Notes: generated from the letters alone by a model not told the origin. A stretch of 64,000 nt of DNA from Winogradskyella alexanderae (GCF_020166335.1 NZ_JAIUJR010000003.1:124001-188000), one strand, 5' to 3'; shown: positions 46,080 through 55,590, numbered from the stretch's first letter. Made by a program: numbers and translations.

Positions 46080-47396
46080 TCAATCTTCGGTTGCGCGTTT
46101 TATTATATTTTCAGGAAGTGATTTTTTTGCTTTTGCTCCCATTTTTTTAATTTTCTCAACGCGTGAAATTAAATTTCCTTTTCCTTCAACAAGTTTATTC
46201 ATTGCAGAAGAATAATCGCTTTTTGCTGCATCTATTTTTTTACCAACACCAGTTAAGTCGCTTACAAGGCCTTCAAACTTATCGTATAAAGCACCAGCTT
46301 GTTTGGCAATTTCAATTGCATTCTGTTGTTGTTTCTCATTATTCCACATGGTATCTATTGTTCGTAATGTGGCAAGAAGTGTTGACGGCGTAACAATTAC
46401 AATGTTTTGCTCAAAAGCTTTATTATAAAGCGTGTTGTCTTCATTTATAGCAACTGCAAATGCAGGTTCAATAGGAATAAACATCAATACGAAATCAGGC
46501 GATTCAATATCATACAGATCTTGATAATTTTTTGCGGAAAGCTGATCTACATGCTTCTTTATAGAATTTACATGAGCCTTTAGGAAAAGTTCTCTTTGGT
46601 CATCTTCTGCATTGACCATACGCTCATAATCTGTTAGAGACACCTTAGAATCAATAATCATTTTCTTTGAGTCTGGCAGGTGTAAAACAACATCTGGCAT
46701 GACGCGAGTGCCATCGTCTCGCTGAAAATTTTGTTGTACAAAGTACTCTCTGTCTTTTTCTAACCCTGATTTTTCAAGTACTCGTTCTAAAACCAACTCG
46801 CCCCAATTCCCTTGTGTTTTACTGTCTCCTTTTAGTGCCTTTGTTAAATTTGTTGCCTCTTTAGCCATTTGCTGATTAAGGTCTTTTAGGCCTTTTAATT
46901 GCTCTTCTAATGCAGAGTGCATTTTTACACTTTTTAGTTGTGTGTCCTCAACTTTTTTCTCAAAGCCTTGGATTTTTTCTTGTAAGGGATTGAGTATGTT
47001 TTTTATGTTCTCCTTATTCTGTTCTGTAAATTTGTTTGATTTCTCTTCTAATATTTTATTGGCAAGTAATTCAAAGTCTTTTCTGAGTTGCGCTTGGCGC
47101 TCTTCCAATTCTTCATCACGTTTTAAATTTTGTTGTTGAAGATTCTCGAGCTCTGTATTACGTTTGGATAATTGAGAATTTAGAAACTCTTTATCTTTTC
47201 GTATTGATTCTCGCTCTAGCTCAATCTTTTCAACATTATGTTTTAATTCTGAAATAGTATTGCTAAGCTGACGTTGCCGTTCCTCTAAAGCACTTTTATC
47301 TCCTTTACTTTTTAATTTGGCAAATTGCATTCCTAAAAAGGCGCCAATGCTCGCAGAAATAAGAATAGCTATTAAAATTAAGAGGGTATCATTCAT
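46080..47396 (-). CDS. rmuC: DNA recombination protein RmuC
   Basis: A 438-residue protein from ATG 47396; a TTG seven codons upstream is less likely. An N-terminal membrane helix (LLILIAILISASIGAFLG) precedes a long coiled coil (about 25-170) and the RmuC nuclease-like domain with NWGELVLERVLEKSGL and MPDVVLHLPDSKKMIIDSK, whose Asp and Lys fit a PD-(D/E)xK active site. RmuC limits inversions at short repeats in E. coli; its biochemistry is poorly defined. Confidence 0.93.
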   Translation of the reverse strand: MNDTLLILIAILISASIGAFLGMQFAKLKSKGDKSALEERQRQLSNTISELKHNVEKIELERESIRKDKEFLNSQLSKRNTELENLQQQNLKRDEELEERQAQLRKDFELLANKILEEKSNKFTEQNKENIKNILNPLQEKIQGFEKKVEDTQLKSVKMHSALEEQLKGLKDLNQQMAKEATNLTKALKGDSKTQGNWGELVLERVLEKSGLEKDREYFVQQNFQRDDGTRVMPDVVLHLPDSKKMIIDSKVSLTDYERMVNAEDDQRELFLKAHVNSIKKHVDQLSAKNYQDLYDIESPDFVLMFIPIEPAFAVAINEDNTLYNKAFEQNIVIVTPSTLLATLRTIDTMWNNEKQQQNAIEIAKQAGALYDKFEGLVSDLTGVGKKIDAAKSDYSSAMNKLVEGKGNLISRVEKIKKMGAKAKKSLPENIIKRATED

Positions 47397-47476
47397 TATT
47401 AAAAGTGTATAATTCAAAGATAGCCTTTAAAAACCTAAAATGAAATTGGTAAAATCTATCAATTTATTAACAATTA

Positions 47477-48268
47477 CTATTTACTTACCCTGAAACTTCC
47501 TGTTGCATTATCAAAGGATATGAGATCCTTCGGGAAAAGCGATTCAAATACACCATTAGATATCAAATTGCATGGTTGATCACAAATTACTGCTTCTTTT
47601 GTCATTACAATCATGGTATCACAAAGTTGAATAGCCAAATCAATTTCGTGTGATGAAAACAAAATAGTCTTGCCTGTTTCTTTGGCGAGGTGTTGAAGCA
47701 ATTTTAATATGTATGCCTTATGGTACATATCTAAATGTGTGGTAGGTTCATCAAGAACTATGATATCCGTATCTTGGGCTAAAGCTCTAGCAATCATGAC
47801 TTTTTGAAATTGGCCATCACTTAACTCAAAACATTTTTTATCCTTTAAGTCAGAAATGTTTACCAGCTTTAGTGCGTTATTTACAATGTTTTCATCGCTG
47901 GTGGTTAAATTACCGATCCAATTGGTGTAAGGATGTCTACCTAAAGCAACTAATTCATATACAGATAGATTCTTAGAGGTCAGTTGTTCAGTTAATACAA
48001 TACTTAGTTGTTTGGCAAGATCTGTAGAATCTATCGATATTAAGTCTTGATTATTTATAGTGATGTTACCCGAAATAACGGGTTGGACTTTGATAATAGT
48101 TCTTAGTAAGGTTGACTTGCCAATGCCATTTGCACCGACAAGCCCGATGAGTTGCCCCTTTTTAAGTTCAAAATTGATGTCTGAAGCTACTACTAACTTG
48201 GATCTATTAGTTAAATAACCAATTGCGAGATTGGTTGTACTTAGAATAATAGTTTCATTTTCTACCAT
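47477..48268 (-). CDS. btuD: ABC importer ATPase, FecE/BtuD-like
   Basis: A 263-residue ATPase with Walker A GANGIGKST, signature LSDGQ, Walker B DIIVLDEPTTHLD and the switch His in FSSHEIDLA. It pairs with the FecCD-type permease upstream, overlapping its stop (TAATG at 48268). Assigned to cobalamin because the facing gene is a TonB-dependent receptor under a cobalamin riboswitch; sequence alone cannot exclude haem or siderophore, so the symbol is tentative. Confidence 0.88.
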   Translation of the reverse strand: MVENETIILSTTNLAIGYLTNRSKLVVASDINFELKKGQLIGLVGANGIGKSTLLRTIIKVQPVISGNITINNQDLISIDSTDLAKQLSIVLTEQLTSKNLSVYELVALGRHPYTNWIGNLTTSDENIVNNALKLVNISDLKDKKCFELSDGQFQKVMIARALAQDTDIIVLDEPTTHLDMYHKAYILKLLQHLAKETGKTILFSSHEIDLAIQLCDTMIVMTKEAVICDQPCNLISNGVFESLFPKDLISFDNATGSFRVSK

Positions 48269-49296
48269 TAAAACATCATTTTACGTTGTCTAACTAATAA
48301 CCAAATTACAACAGGAGCACCAATTAATGCTGTAATTGCGTTTATTGGTAAGATATAATCGCTCGCAGGAAGTTGGGCTATACTATCACAAATAAGCATT
48401 ACAATTGAGCCATACAGGCATACTGCAGGCAATAAGACTCTATGGTTAGAGGTTTTAATAATCTGACGTGTAAGGTGTGGGATAGCCAAACCGATAAATG
48501 CAATAGGACCAGCAAATGCGGTGATTGTACCTGCAATAATACTCGTTGAGAGTATTATAACCATTCTACTCTGTTTTAAATTTAGTCCTAAACTTTTCGC
48601 ATAGTTATCACCTAATAATAAACTATTTAAATCTTTAATGGAAAAAATCGCTAGTAGTATACCAATAACATAAAGTCCAAAGAAAATAGTCAATTCATTC
48701 CAAGAAAGATTGCTTAAACTTCCAAAACCCCAAAAAATATATTGTTGAAGCTGCTCGGCGGTGCTGAAATAGGAAAGTACACTCACAATTGCTGCTGTAA
48801 TACTACCAAACATTAAACCAATAATTAGAATAGCCATTGTGTCACGCACTTTGCTAGAAACGGCTAAAACAGCTATGAGAACCAGTAAACTGCCAATACT
48901 TGCTGCAATTACAATGCTCCACTTAGAAACAAGATAGGTTGCGAGAATGCCACCAAACAAACCTGATCCCAGAATAACTAAAGCTACACCCAAACTGGCC
49001 CCAGAACTAATTCCTAAAACAAATGGTCCGGCAAGAGGGTTTCTAAACAGGGTTTGCATTAATAATCCAGATACGCCCAATCCAGAACCAACCAATATTG
49101 CTGTTATAGCTTTAGGTAGTCTAAAATCCTGTATTATAATCTGCCAAGTTTTATTCTCTGCAGAACCGTACAAACCACTTACAATTTCATTTATGGGTAT
49201 ACGTATTGAACCTAAGCTTATATTAAGTAAAAAGCAAACTAACAAGGCTGCAGTTAGTAAAGCAAGTTGCTTATTATAGGACTTATTGCTTCTCAA
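48268..49296 (-). CDS. btuC: ABC importer permease, FecCD/BtuC family
   Basis: A 342-residue inner-membrane permease with about ten helices and FecCD hallmarks (VLVGSGLGVSGLLMQTLFRNPLA, FVLGISSGASLG, GPIAFIGLAIPHLTRQI). The start codon is TTG, placed directly after the TAA of the substrate-binding protein; no Met is available before the conserved core. It couples with the ATPase downstream. Substrate assignment as for btuD. Confidence 0.9.
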   Translation of the reverse strand: MRSNKSYNKQLALLTAALLVCFLLNISLGSIRIPINEIVSGLYGSAENKTWQIIIQDFRLPKAITAILVGSGLGVSGLLMQTLFRNPLAGPFVLGISSGASLGVALVILGSGLFGGILATYLVSKWSIVIAASIGSLLVLIAVLAVSSKVRDTMAILIIGLMFGSITAAIVSVLSYFSTAEQLQQYIFWGFGSLSNLSWNELTIFFGLYVIGILLAIFSIKDLNSLLLGDNYAKSLGLNLKQSRMVIILSTSIIAGTITAFAGPIAFIGLAIPHLTRQIIKTSNHRVLLPAVCLYGSIVMLICDSIAQLPASDYILPINAITALIGAPVVIWLLVRQRKMMF

Positions 49297-50445
49297 TTAA
49301 TCAAGTTGTTTAAAGAAATACGGTTCGTAGTCTGGTAACAAGTTAGGGTGACAAATTTTTATTAAGTCCTGTAGTACTAAATCCGGCCTTGCCGTACCTA
49401 ATTCATAGTATAATACACCACCTGTTGCACCAGTTGTATTGGAGAAAGTATAAACCCTCTTAGTTTGGAAAGCCTTAAATTTAGTATAAAGTGAATTTGC
49501 TTCCTCCAACTGCGCAAAACTTGAAAAATAGGAAGGGCTCAGCCATATATCAGCGTCCTTGGCTTGTTCGAAAACAGCTTCAAAACTTAAAGCCAAACTG
49601 CCATCACCAACAGTATCGCCCCATAAATAATTAACGTTAGCATCCTTTAGAAATTGACCTTCTGGGCTAGATCCGTTTGGTAAATACCACACATCTTTGT
49701 GCATAGCACCGCTTAATACTGATGGTAAGTCACCAGCTTGTGTCGCGAGTATTTTGGCTTCGTTATATCGTTTCTCAATTTGGTTGAAGATTGAGTCAGC
49801 TTCTCTTTCTTTCTTAAATAAAACGCCAAATAGTTTTATCCATTCGGCTTTGGCAAGGGCAGAGGATTCAACCCAGTCACCATTATAAATTACAGGAATC
49901 CCAGCTTTTTTTATGGTTTCAAATGTTTTATTAACGCCAGCAACTCCAAAACCAATCACTATATCAGGATCGATTTCTAAAAGAACTTCTGTATTTATTC
50001 CTTCGTTTTTACCCAATTCTCTTATTTCCCCGTTGTCAATTCGCATTCTCACTTTTTCAGAAGAAATATAGTCAGTACCTGGGAACCCAACCAGGGCATT
50101 CTCTACACTAAGTAATTCCAATGCAGGTATGTGGGTTGTTGAGGTTACCACTAGTTTTTCGATGTTCGTGTCAATAACAGCATCAAAAGTGTTTAAGTTA
50201 AAATCTATTTTTGCTTTATCATCAATGATACAATAACTATATTCCTTTTCGGCATTTGGCCATGGCGTTTTTATGGATATTATTTTGTAACCATCATAAT
50301 AATTTGCACTAAAACCGCTGGCATATTTTAATTTTATTTCCTTACTGACTTTTGGGAATTTAACTGCAACATCATTATTGCATGATATTATGCAAACTAA
50401 AGATATCAGTAAGAAAATAGGTTTGATGTGTAACTTAAGTGGCAT
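49297..50445 (-). CDS. btuF: ABC importer substrate-binding lipoprotein, BtuF-like
   Basis: A 382-residue lipoprotein from ATG 50445, chosen because the signal peptide PLKLHIKPIFLLISLV and lipobox IISC follow; the frame extends 25 codons upstream without a signal. The mature protein is a class III binding protein (ISIKTPWPNA, LLEIDPDIVIGFG, AGIPVIYNGDWVESS, YTFSNTTGATGGVLYYELG). First gene of the leftward btuFCD-like operon. A -7 match, TAAATTTG, lies on the minus strand at 50516-50509. Cobalamin is inferred from the neighbouring riboswitch. Confidence 0.85.
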   Translation of the reverse strand: MPLKLHIKPIFLLISLVCIISCNNDVAVKFPKVSKEIKLKYASGFSANYYDGYKIISIKTPWPNAEKEYSYCIIDDKAKIDFNLNTFDAVIDTNIEKLVVTSTTHIPALELLSVENALVGFPGTDYISSEKVRMRIDNGEIRELGKNEGINTEVLLEIDPDIVIGFGVAGVNKTFETIKKAGIPVIYNGDWVESSALAKAEWIKLFGVLFKKEREADSIFNQIEKRYNEAKILATQAGDLPSVLSGAMHKDVWYLPNGSSPEGQFLKDANVNYLWGDTVGDGSLALSFEAVFEQAKDADIWLSPSYFSSFAQLEEANSLYTKFKAFQTKRVYTFSNTTGATGGVLYYELGTARPDLVLQDLIKICHPNLLPDYEPYFFKQLD

Positions 50446-50465
50446 TGAATTACTTGTGCATTTTT

Positions 50466-50473
50466 TAAGTTTG
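50466..50473 (+). promoter_or_regulatory. -7 box match before the 35-residue microprotein
   Basis: TAAGTTTG matches TAnnTTTG and would start a transcript about 15 nt before the ATG at 50496. No TTG lies at the normal distance upstream. Confidence 0.35.
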
Positions 50474-50495
50474 AAAAAATTATAATCTAACAACC

Positions 50496-50603
50496 ATGAG
50501 AGATGATTCAAATTTAACACTATATATTGTTGCAGGTGTAATCATTCTTCATTTTTTGATAGGATTTATATATCTCATTTATAAATTGAACAAAAAAAAG
50601 TAA
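50496..50603 (+). CDS. Putative 35-residue single-helix membrane microprotein
   Basis: ATG to TAA encodes MRDDSNLTLYIVAGV followed by a hydrophobic helix to IYLIYK and a basic tail LNKKK: a short polar N-terminus, one membrane helix of about 21 residues (9-29) and positive residues after it, the expected topology of a real small membrane protein (basic end inside). It has a -7 box upstream and lies between btuF and the cobalamin riboswitch. Function unknown; it could be a small accessory of the uptake system or simply an independent small gene. Confidence 0.5.
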   Translation: MRDDSNLTLYIVAGVIILHFLIGFIYLIYKLNKKK

Positions 50604-50649
50604 TACCCAATTCTTCCAATGGGTTAAAAATGCTATTTTCGCCATGAAA

Positions 50650-50812
50650 TCTGGTTCGGCTTTAATTTTAAAGTCGATTAAAAGGGAATCTGGTGAAAAT
50701 CCGGAACTGTTCCCGCAACTGTAAGCTACAAAGCTTGTTATTATACTTCATTGTCACTGGAATTATTTTCTGGGAAGACCAATAACAAGACGCAAGTCAG
50801 GAGACCTGCCAA
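50650..50812 (+). promoter_or_regulatory. Cobalamin riboswitch controlling the TonB-dependent receptor
   Basis: The conserved core is plain: AAAGGGAATCTGGTGAAAA, then CCGGAACTGTTCCCGCAACT (starting near 50701), then a GTCACTGG / TGGGAAG segment and the B12 box AGTCAGGAGACCTGCC ending at 50810. It is in the sense orientation for the receptor gene at 50970. An intrinsic terminator at 50850 lies between aptamer and start codon, so control is probably by transcription termination when cobalamin is bound. The divergent btuFCD-like operon is not downstream of it. From 50604 to 50649 and 50870 to 50969 I see nothing else. Confidence 0.93.
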
Positions 50813-50849
50813 TTTCAGCATCGAAGCCAAACTTTCGGGATAAAAGTTT

Positions 50850-50869
50850 ACTCGATATTCGAGTTTTTT
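50850..50869 (+). terminator. Riboswitch expression-platform terminator
   Basis: ACTCGA, loop TAT, TCGAGT, then TTTTT. An additional AAACTTT / AAAGTTT hairpin (about 50829-50849) sits just before it and a competing CGAAG / CTTTCG pairing overlaps that, giving plausible alternative folds linking aptamer to terminator. Confidence 0.7.
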
Positions 50870-50969
50870 ACTTATAGACTTGTTAGTGACATAACTAATA
50901 GTTATTGGTCAAGTTCTGAATTAAAGTATTCGATATCGCTGTATGTTCTCTCGAACAATAAAATCTATA

Positions 50970-52904
50970 ATGAACAAAACAAAGATGTTTTGTAGTGCGC
51001 TCTTTATTATGGGTATGCTATCAATTGGATCTGCACAAATTGAGCAAGATTCAATTAAAGTTGAACAGCTGAATGAAGTAGTTCTATCAGACACACGTTT
51101 TCCTATTCGGCGTGAAAATTCTGGTAAGGTAATTACAAAAATCACATCAAAAGATTTAGACAAGTTACAAGGACAATCTATTGCAGAAATTATTGGTAGA
51201 ACGGTAGGAGTAGAAGTAAATGGTGTACGAAGTAATGCTGGACAAAACCTTCTTTATTTTGTCCGTGGTGGGCGTAATCGTCAGGTGCTTATTATGATTG
51301 ATGGCGTACAGGTAACAGATCCCTCGCAAATTGCTAATGACTATGATTTACGCTTATTAAACGCTGATCAGGTTGAGTCGATTGAAATTCTTAAAGGCGC
51401 ATCAAGTACCTTGTACGGTACAGGTGCAGCGAGCGCTGTAATTAATATTAAATTGAAAGAAGCTTCAAAAAAGGCATTTAATTTGAATTTAAGAAGCATA
51501 ATAGGAACGAATCAATCTTCAGATGAAAATAACTATGCTTTAGAGGACTTCAGAAATAGTATTTCAATTAATGGGACAATAGGTAAGTTTAATTATTTAG
51601 CAAGCTTTGGACAGCAATTCACGGATGGATTATCTGCAATTCAAGGCGGTCAAGAATCAGATGCATTTAATAGTTACAACGCAAACGTAAAACTTGGTTA
51701 TAGGTTTAGCAATAAATTTAAGATTAACACTTATGTTAGTTTAGATAATTACAAAGCTGATTTTGATGAGGGTTTTGCTTTGATGGATGCAGATAATGTA
51801 GCTATTTCAAAACAACACAGAATAGGATTGTCACCCGAACTTAAATACAAAAATGGAAGCTTTACAGTTAATGCAGCATATAATCAGGTAGAACGCCAAT
51901 TTGAATCTAGTTTTCCTTCGCGTTTTAATGCACAAAGTGTCATTGTAGACGCTTTTAATCGTTATAACATTACTGATAAGTTTTATGCTGTTTTAGGACT
52001 TAATTATCAGGATAATAAGATGGAAAGTTTTTCTATACCCTATGGACAAAGTGAATTAAGTCAATCAATCGATCCTGAATTAGCCCAATTTACCATTACT
52101 GATCCTTATGTTAATGCCGTTTATATTTCTGATTTTGGATTAAACATCAATGCAGGTTTACGCTTAAATAACCACAGTGAATACGGGAGTCATCTGGTAT
52201 ATAGCGTGAATCCTTCTTATGCATTCGATTTAGACTTTGGTTATATTAAAGGGTTAGCAAGTTACAGTACGGCTTTTATTACACCATCTTTATTTCAACT
52301 ATTTGAACCAAGTTTTGGAAATGCGTCATTAGAGCCAGAAGAAAACCAAACAATAGAATTTGGAACGGAAGTCGCAATAAATGACAAAGCTATTTTTAGC
52401 CTTGTATATTTTAGTAGGAATGAAAATAATTTTATCGATTTTGTAGATACAGGTGGTTTTGTATTTAGATATCAAAACATTGAAGAGTCCTTTACAGCGA
52501 GTGGTTTGGAATTTGTGGCGCAAGCCTCGTTGACTAAAAACCTAGATTTAAACTTAAATGTAACTTATACATCATTAAATGAAGATTTAAGTTTGAGAAT
52601 ACCAGAAATAAAACTTAATACTAGGTTAGACTATACTTTAGATGAAAAAACCCAATTAAGTCTGGCTTATCAGTATAATGATGATAGGGAGGATGCCGTA
52701 TTTAACAACACAACTTTTGAAACTGAGTCAGTTAATTTAGATGCGTTTGGTTTGTTAGATTTCTATGTAAGTCATAAAATTTTAGACAATAGAATGACTC
52801 TTTTCGCGAACATCTCTAATATTTTCAATGTTTATTATCAAGAATTATTTGGTTTTACAACTAGAGGGCGTAATTTAAATTTGGGTATTAATGTAAATCT
52901 TTAA
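50970..52904 (+). CDS. btuB: TonB-dependent outer-membrane receptor, BtuB-like
   Basis: A 644-residue protein from ATG 50970 (frame open to an earlier ATG at 50943, but the signal peptide NKTKMFCSALFIMGMLSIGS starts here). A TonB-box-like LNEVVLSDTR is followed by a plug domain (about 45-155, LQGQSIAEIIGRTVGVEVNG, FVRGGRNRQVLIMIDGVQV, EILKGASSTLYGTGAASAVI) and a 22-strand barrel ending NLNLGINVNL. The BtuB-like size and upstream cobalamin riboswitch support cobalamin uptake driven by TonB. Confidence 0.92.
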   Translation: MNKTKMFCSALFIMGMLSIGSAQIEQDSIKVEQLNEVVLSDTRFPIRRENSGKVITKITSKDLDKLQGQSIAEIIGRTVGVEVNGVRSNAGQNLLYFVRGGRNRQVLIMIDGVQVTDPSQIANDYDLRLLNADQVESIEILKGASSTLYGTGAASAVINIKLKEASKKAFNLNLRSIIGTNQSSDENNYALEDFRNSISINGTIGKFNYLASFGQQFTDGLSAIQGGQESDAFNSYNANVKLGYRFSNKFKINTYVSLDNYKADFDEGFALMDADNVAISKQHRIGLSPELKYKNGSFTVNAAYNQVERQFESSFPSRFNAQSVIVDAFNRYNITDKFYAVLGLNYQDNKMESFSIPYGQSELSQSIDPELAQFTITDPYVNAVYISDFGLNINAGLRLNNHSEYGSHLVYSVNPSYAFDLDFGYIKGLASYSTAFITPSLFQLFEPSFGNASLEPEENQTIEFGTEVAINDKAIFSLVYFSRNENNFIDFVDTGGFVFRYQNIEESFTASGLEFVAQASLTKNLDLNLNVTYTSLNEDLSLRIPEIKLNTRLDYTLDEKTQLSLAYQYNDDREDAVFNNTTFETESVNLDAFGLLDFYVSHKILDNRMTLFANISNIFNVYYQELFGFTTRGRNLNLGINVNL

Positions 52905-52936
52905 TAAAAAAGCCACTTTTTGAAGTGGCTTTTTTA
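52905..52936. terminator. Bidirectional terminator
   Basis: AAAAAAGCCACTT, loop TTTG, AAGTGGCTTTTTT between the convergent receptor and S41 protease genes; T-runs on both strands. Confidence 0.92.
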
Positions 52937-54424
52937 TTATTCTATATACATCTCCTGTTCTAATGGGTGTATTAATTTACTCATATCTACTTCACGAGGT
53001 GTCTCATAGGACAAACTGAACTGTTCTAAACTTCGGCCCATGGTTCCTGTAATTTGGAATATAGCTTCCGCTAGAAGCGGTTCATCAGTATTACCCAATA
53101 CACCTAAATTACCAGGAAATTCTGATACCAAGAAGTCAGGAGCTATACCATTTGAAGGCACTAATTGGTCATTCACATTTGACGAATTAGCAACTAATGG
53201 TTGAATTGCAAAGGTATGGTTGGGATTAATCCCTTCAGTAGAAAATAAGGTTGGAGAATCATAAACCGTTACTGAAGCTTGTGTTTTGCCTGCCGTATTT
53301 TCACCTATAACAACTACATCTATATAAGGTCTTAAACTATTGATTAATAGCTCGCTTGCAGAGGCAGTTCTTCTATTAGTTGTTAACACATAAACCTTAG
53401 ATAGATTTAAATTGTTTAATAACCCACCTCCCTCAAATGCGTTGGTGAATAAATAATCTCTATTAAGACTAGAGAGATTGTCGTTATACTTTAGTTGAGA
53501 ATAAACGGCACCATTAAATTGTCCAGTTATCATACTACCCAAATAAGTAGCGGTTTGTACGGATCCACCACCATTGTAGCGTAAATCAATAACTAATTCG
53601 TCGATATTTGCATTTTGCAACGTACCAAAGGCATCATTTAACTCTTCATTGAAGTTGCTATTGAAACCGTTATAAACAAGATAACCAATAGTTGTATTAT
53701 CAACTTCAAGTATTTCTGTTAAGTGCACTGGATTTTCAACATAATTTACCTTGGTTAATGTTGTGCTAGAGCCATTAGGTATAATTGTATCGTCAGCTGC
53801 CTCAGCAGTACCATTATCATCATAGTCTGCAAAGTTTAAGGTATAAGAGGTTTGTCCTAATAAGGTATTTATGTTGTTGGTATTTAAATCTTGTCCATCA
53901 ATAGACCTAAAAATCATGCCGCGTCGTAACCCCTCGCTATCGGCAGTACTATTATTTAAAACCAAGGTGATAGCCCCAAATACTTCAGTGGAACTTCCTG
54001 GCACAAAATAAAGATTGAATTCTAAACCGTTGGTAATTGTATTTCCTTGAAGCAAATTCTGCAGATCGAAGTAGTTAGCAAACAGTCTACTAAACTTATC
54101 GACATTTACAGGATCAAATAATAACGAAAAGAAAATATCGTCGGGCGATTCAAAATCGTTTAGATAGTCTACATACTCTTCATCGGAGGCAAATCTATCA
54201 TCTGCTAAATCGGGTATTTCGGACTTGTAAAGGTATGTGGCATTCATACCTTTCCAAATAAAATCTGTTATTTCAGACGCATTAATTGCATTATCATCTA
54301 AGTCTTCAAAGCAAGCTGTGACCGTGAATAATGCAAAACAGCCCAACAGTAGGATTTTAATTTTTTTAATCACAATACGTTTACTCAACAGGTAATTGTG
54401 AAAATTCATTGAATTTTTCATCAT
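52937..54424 (-). CDS. S41 family (C-terminal processing) peptidase lipoprotein
   Basis: A 495-residue protein with a signal sequence after an unusually long N-terminal stretch (KKIKILLLGCFALFTVTAC) and lipobox VTAC, so it is probably anchored on the envelope. A PDZ-like domain (about 165-215, NNSTADSEGLRRGMIFRSID) precedes the S41 core: YNGGGSVQTATYLG, catalytic Ser in RRTASASELLIN and Lys in GENTAGKTQAS. The ATG at 54421 is an alternative, and a GTG nearer the signal is possible. Substrate unknown. Confidence 0.9.
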   Translation of the reverse strand: MMKNSMNFHNYLLSKRIVIKKIKILLLGCFALFTVTACFEDLDDNAINASEITDFIWKGMNATYLYKSEIPDLADDRFASDEEYVDYLNDFESPDDIFFSLLFDPVNVDKFSRLFANYFDLQNLLQGNTITNGLEFNLYFVPGSSTEVFGAITLVLNNSTADSEGLRRGMIFRSIDGQDLNTNNINTLLGQTSYTLNFADYDDNGTAEAADDTIIPNGSSTTLTKVNYVENPVHLTEILEVDNTTIGYLVYNGFNSNFNEELNDAFGTLQNANIDELVIDLRYNGGGSVQTATYLGSMITGQFNGAVYSQLKYNDNLSSLNRDYLFTNAFEGGGLLNNLNLSKVYVLTTNRRTASASELLINSLRPYIDVVVIGENTAGKTQASVTVYDSPTLFSTEGINPNHTFAIQPLVANSSNVNDQLVPSNGIAPDFLVSEFPGNLGVLGNTDEPLLAEAIFQITGTMGRSLEQFSLSYETPREVDMSKLIHPLEQEMYIE

Positions 54425-54580
54425 TTTTCTTTTAGGGGTAGCAAAATTTTACTTCTGTTTGTAAAACTATAAATTTACTCACATTATTATTAAAAAAAAA
54501 ACTTTGTAACAAAATGTAATGTCTATCGTCGTAAATATGAAGACGCAAAAGTTAAGTCTTTACAACCAATCAAATTAGTA

Positions 54581-55090
54581 ATGAAACAAGCAGATTTTGT
54601 GAGTTTAGTCATGCCTTTTAAAGACAAAGTATTTCGTTTGGCAAAACGATTACTGGTGTCTAAAGAAGAAGCAGAAGATGCTACACAAGAGATTTTGCTG
54701 AAACTGTGGGGAAATAAGGAAAAGATTGGTGAGTATAAGAATGTAGAGGCTTTTTCTATGACAATGACAAAGAATTTTTGTTTGGATAGATTGAAATCCA
54801 AACAAGCGCAAAATTTAAAGATAGTTCACAGTAACTATACTGACAAAGGGTCCTCTTTACAAAAACAGGTTGAAGCAAAAGACAGTATAAATTGGGTGTC
54901 TAGGATAATGGAAGAGTTACCAGAACAACAAAAAATAATAGTGCAATTAAGAGACATAGAGCAATATGATTTTGCAGAAATTTCGAAGATGTTAGATATG
55001 AATGAAACAGCCATAAGAGTCGCTTTATCTCGAGCACGAAAAACAATACGAGAAAGATTAACTAATACACATAGTTATGGTATTAAATAA
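54581..55090 (+). CDS. ECF-type RNA polymerase sigma factor
   Basis: A 169-residue sigma-70 protein: region 2 (SKEEAEDATQEILLKLWGNKEKI, NVEAFSMTMTKNFCLDRLKS) and region 4 (LPEQQKIIVQLRDIEQYDF, then helix-turn-helix ISKMLDMNETAIRVALSRARK). It overlaps the next gene by 14 bp. First gene of a four-gene operon with a membrane protein and two DUF4252 proteins. Target promoters are unknown. Confidence 0.92.
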   Translation: MKQADFVSLVMPFKDKVFRLAKRLLVSKEEAEDATQEILLKLWGNKEKIGEYKNVEAFSMTMTKNFCLDRLKSKQAQNLKIVHSNYTDKGSSLQKQVEAKDSINWVSRIMEELPEQQKIIVQLRDIEQYDFAEISKMLDMNETAIRVALSRARKTIRERLTNTHSYGIK

Positions 55091-55571
55091 TATAGATAAA
55101 CTCATAGAAAAGTATAACAACGCGGAAACATCCCTAAAGGAAGAAGCACAATTAAGAGCTTATTTTAATAGTGATGATGTAGCACCACATTTGGAGCATT
55201 ACAAGCCGTTGTTCCAGTACTTTTCTCAAGCACAAAAAGAGCAATACACTAAAGACGTTCCATTAAAACCTAAGAACAGAACAGTATTTTATCAGTGGAT
55301 TTCTGTCGCAGCAATTGCAATTTTAATGCTAGGGATCTTTATTCCAAATTGGTTTGGAGGACCAAAAACGCTTGCAGATTATTCGCAAGAAGAACAAGAA
55401 ATGTATCTGGAGGCTAAGGAAGCTTTGGCAATGCTTTCAGAAAATTTCAATCAAGGGACATCAAGTTTGAACGCACTAAACTTGGCATCCGAAAACTTTA
55501 ATGTAGGCTTGAAAAAAGCTAGCCACATCACAGAGTTAAACGAAACAACAAATAAATTATTAAAGAATTAA
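55077..55571 (+). CDS. Probable sigma-regulating single-helix membrane protein
   Basis: A 164-residue protein: cytoplasmic N-terminal part (about 1-65, NNIDKLIEKYNNAETSLKEE, resembling the start of Bacteroidota anti-sigma-like proteins), one membrane helix (about 72-92, WISVAAIAILMLGIFIPNWF) and an exterior helical tail. Position directly after, and overlapping, the sigma gene suggests it holds the sigma factor at the membrane. No known anti-sigma motif can be named, so this is inferred. Confidence 0.72.
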   Translation: MVLNNIDKLIEKYNNAETSLKEEAQLRAYFNSDDVAPHLEHYKPLFQYFSQAQKEQYTKDVPLKPKNRTVFYQWISVAAIAILMLGIFIPNWFGGPKTLADYSQEEQEMYLEAKEALAMLSENFNQGTSSLNALNLASENFNVGLKKASHITELNETTNKLLKN

Positions 55572-55590
55572 AATTAAAAAACAAGAAATC

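Noticed and set aside
49297..50445. Cobalamin riboswitch acting on the btuFCD-like operon
   Set aside because: The riboswitch is on the plus strand, downstream of the divergent start, so it cannot be in that mRNA.
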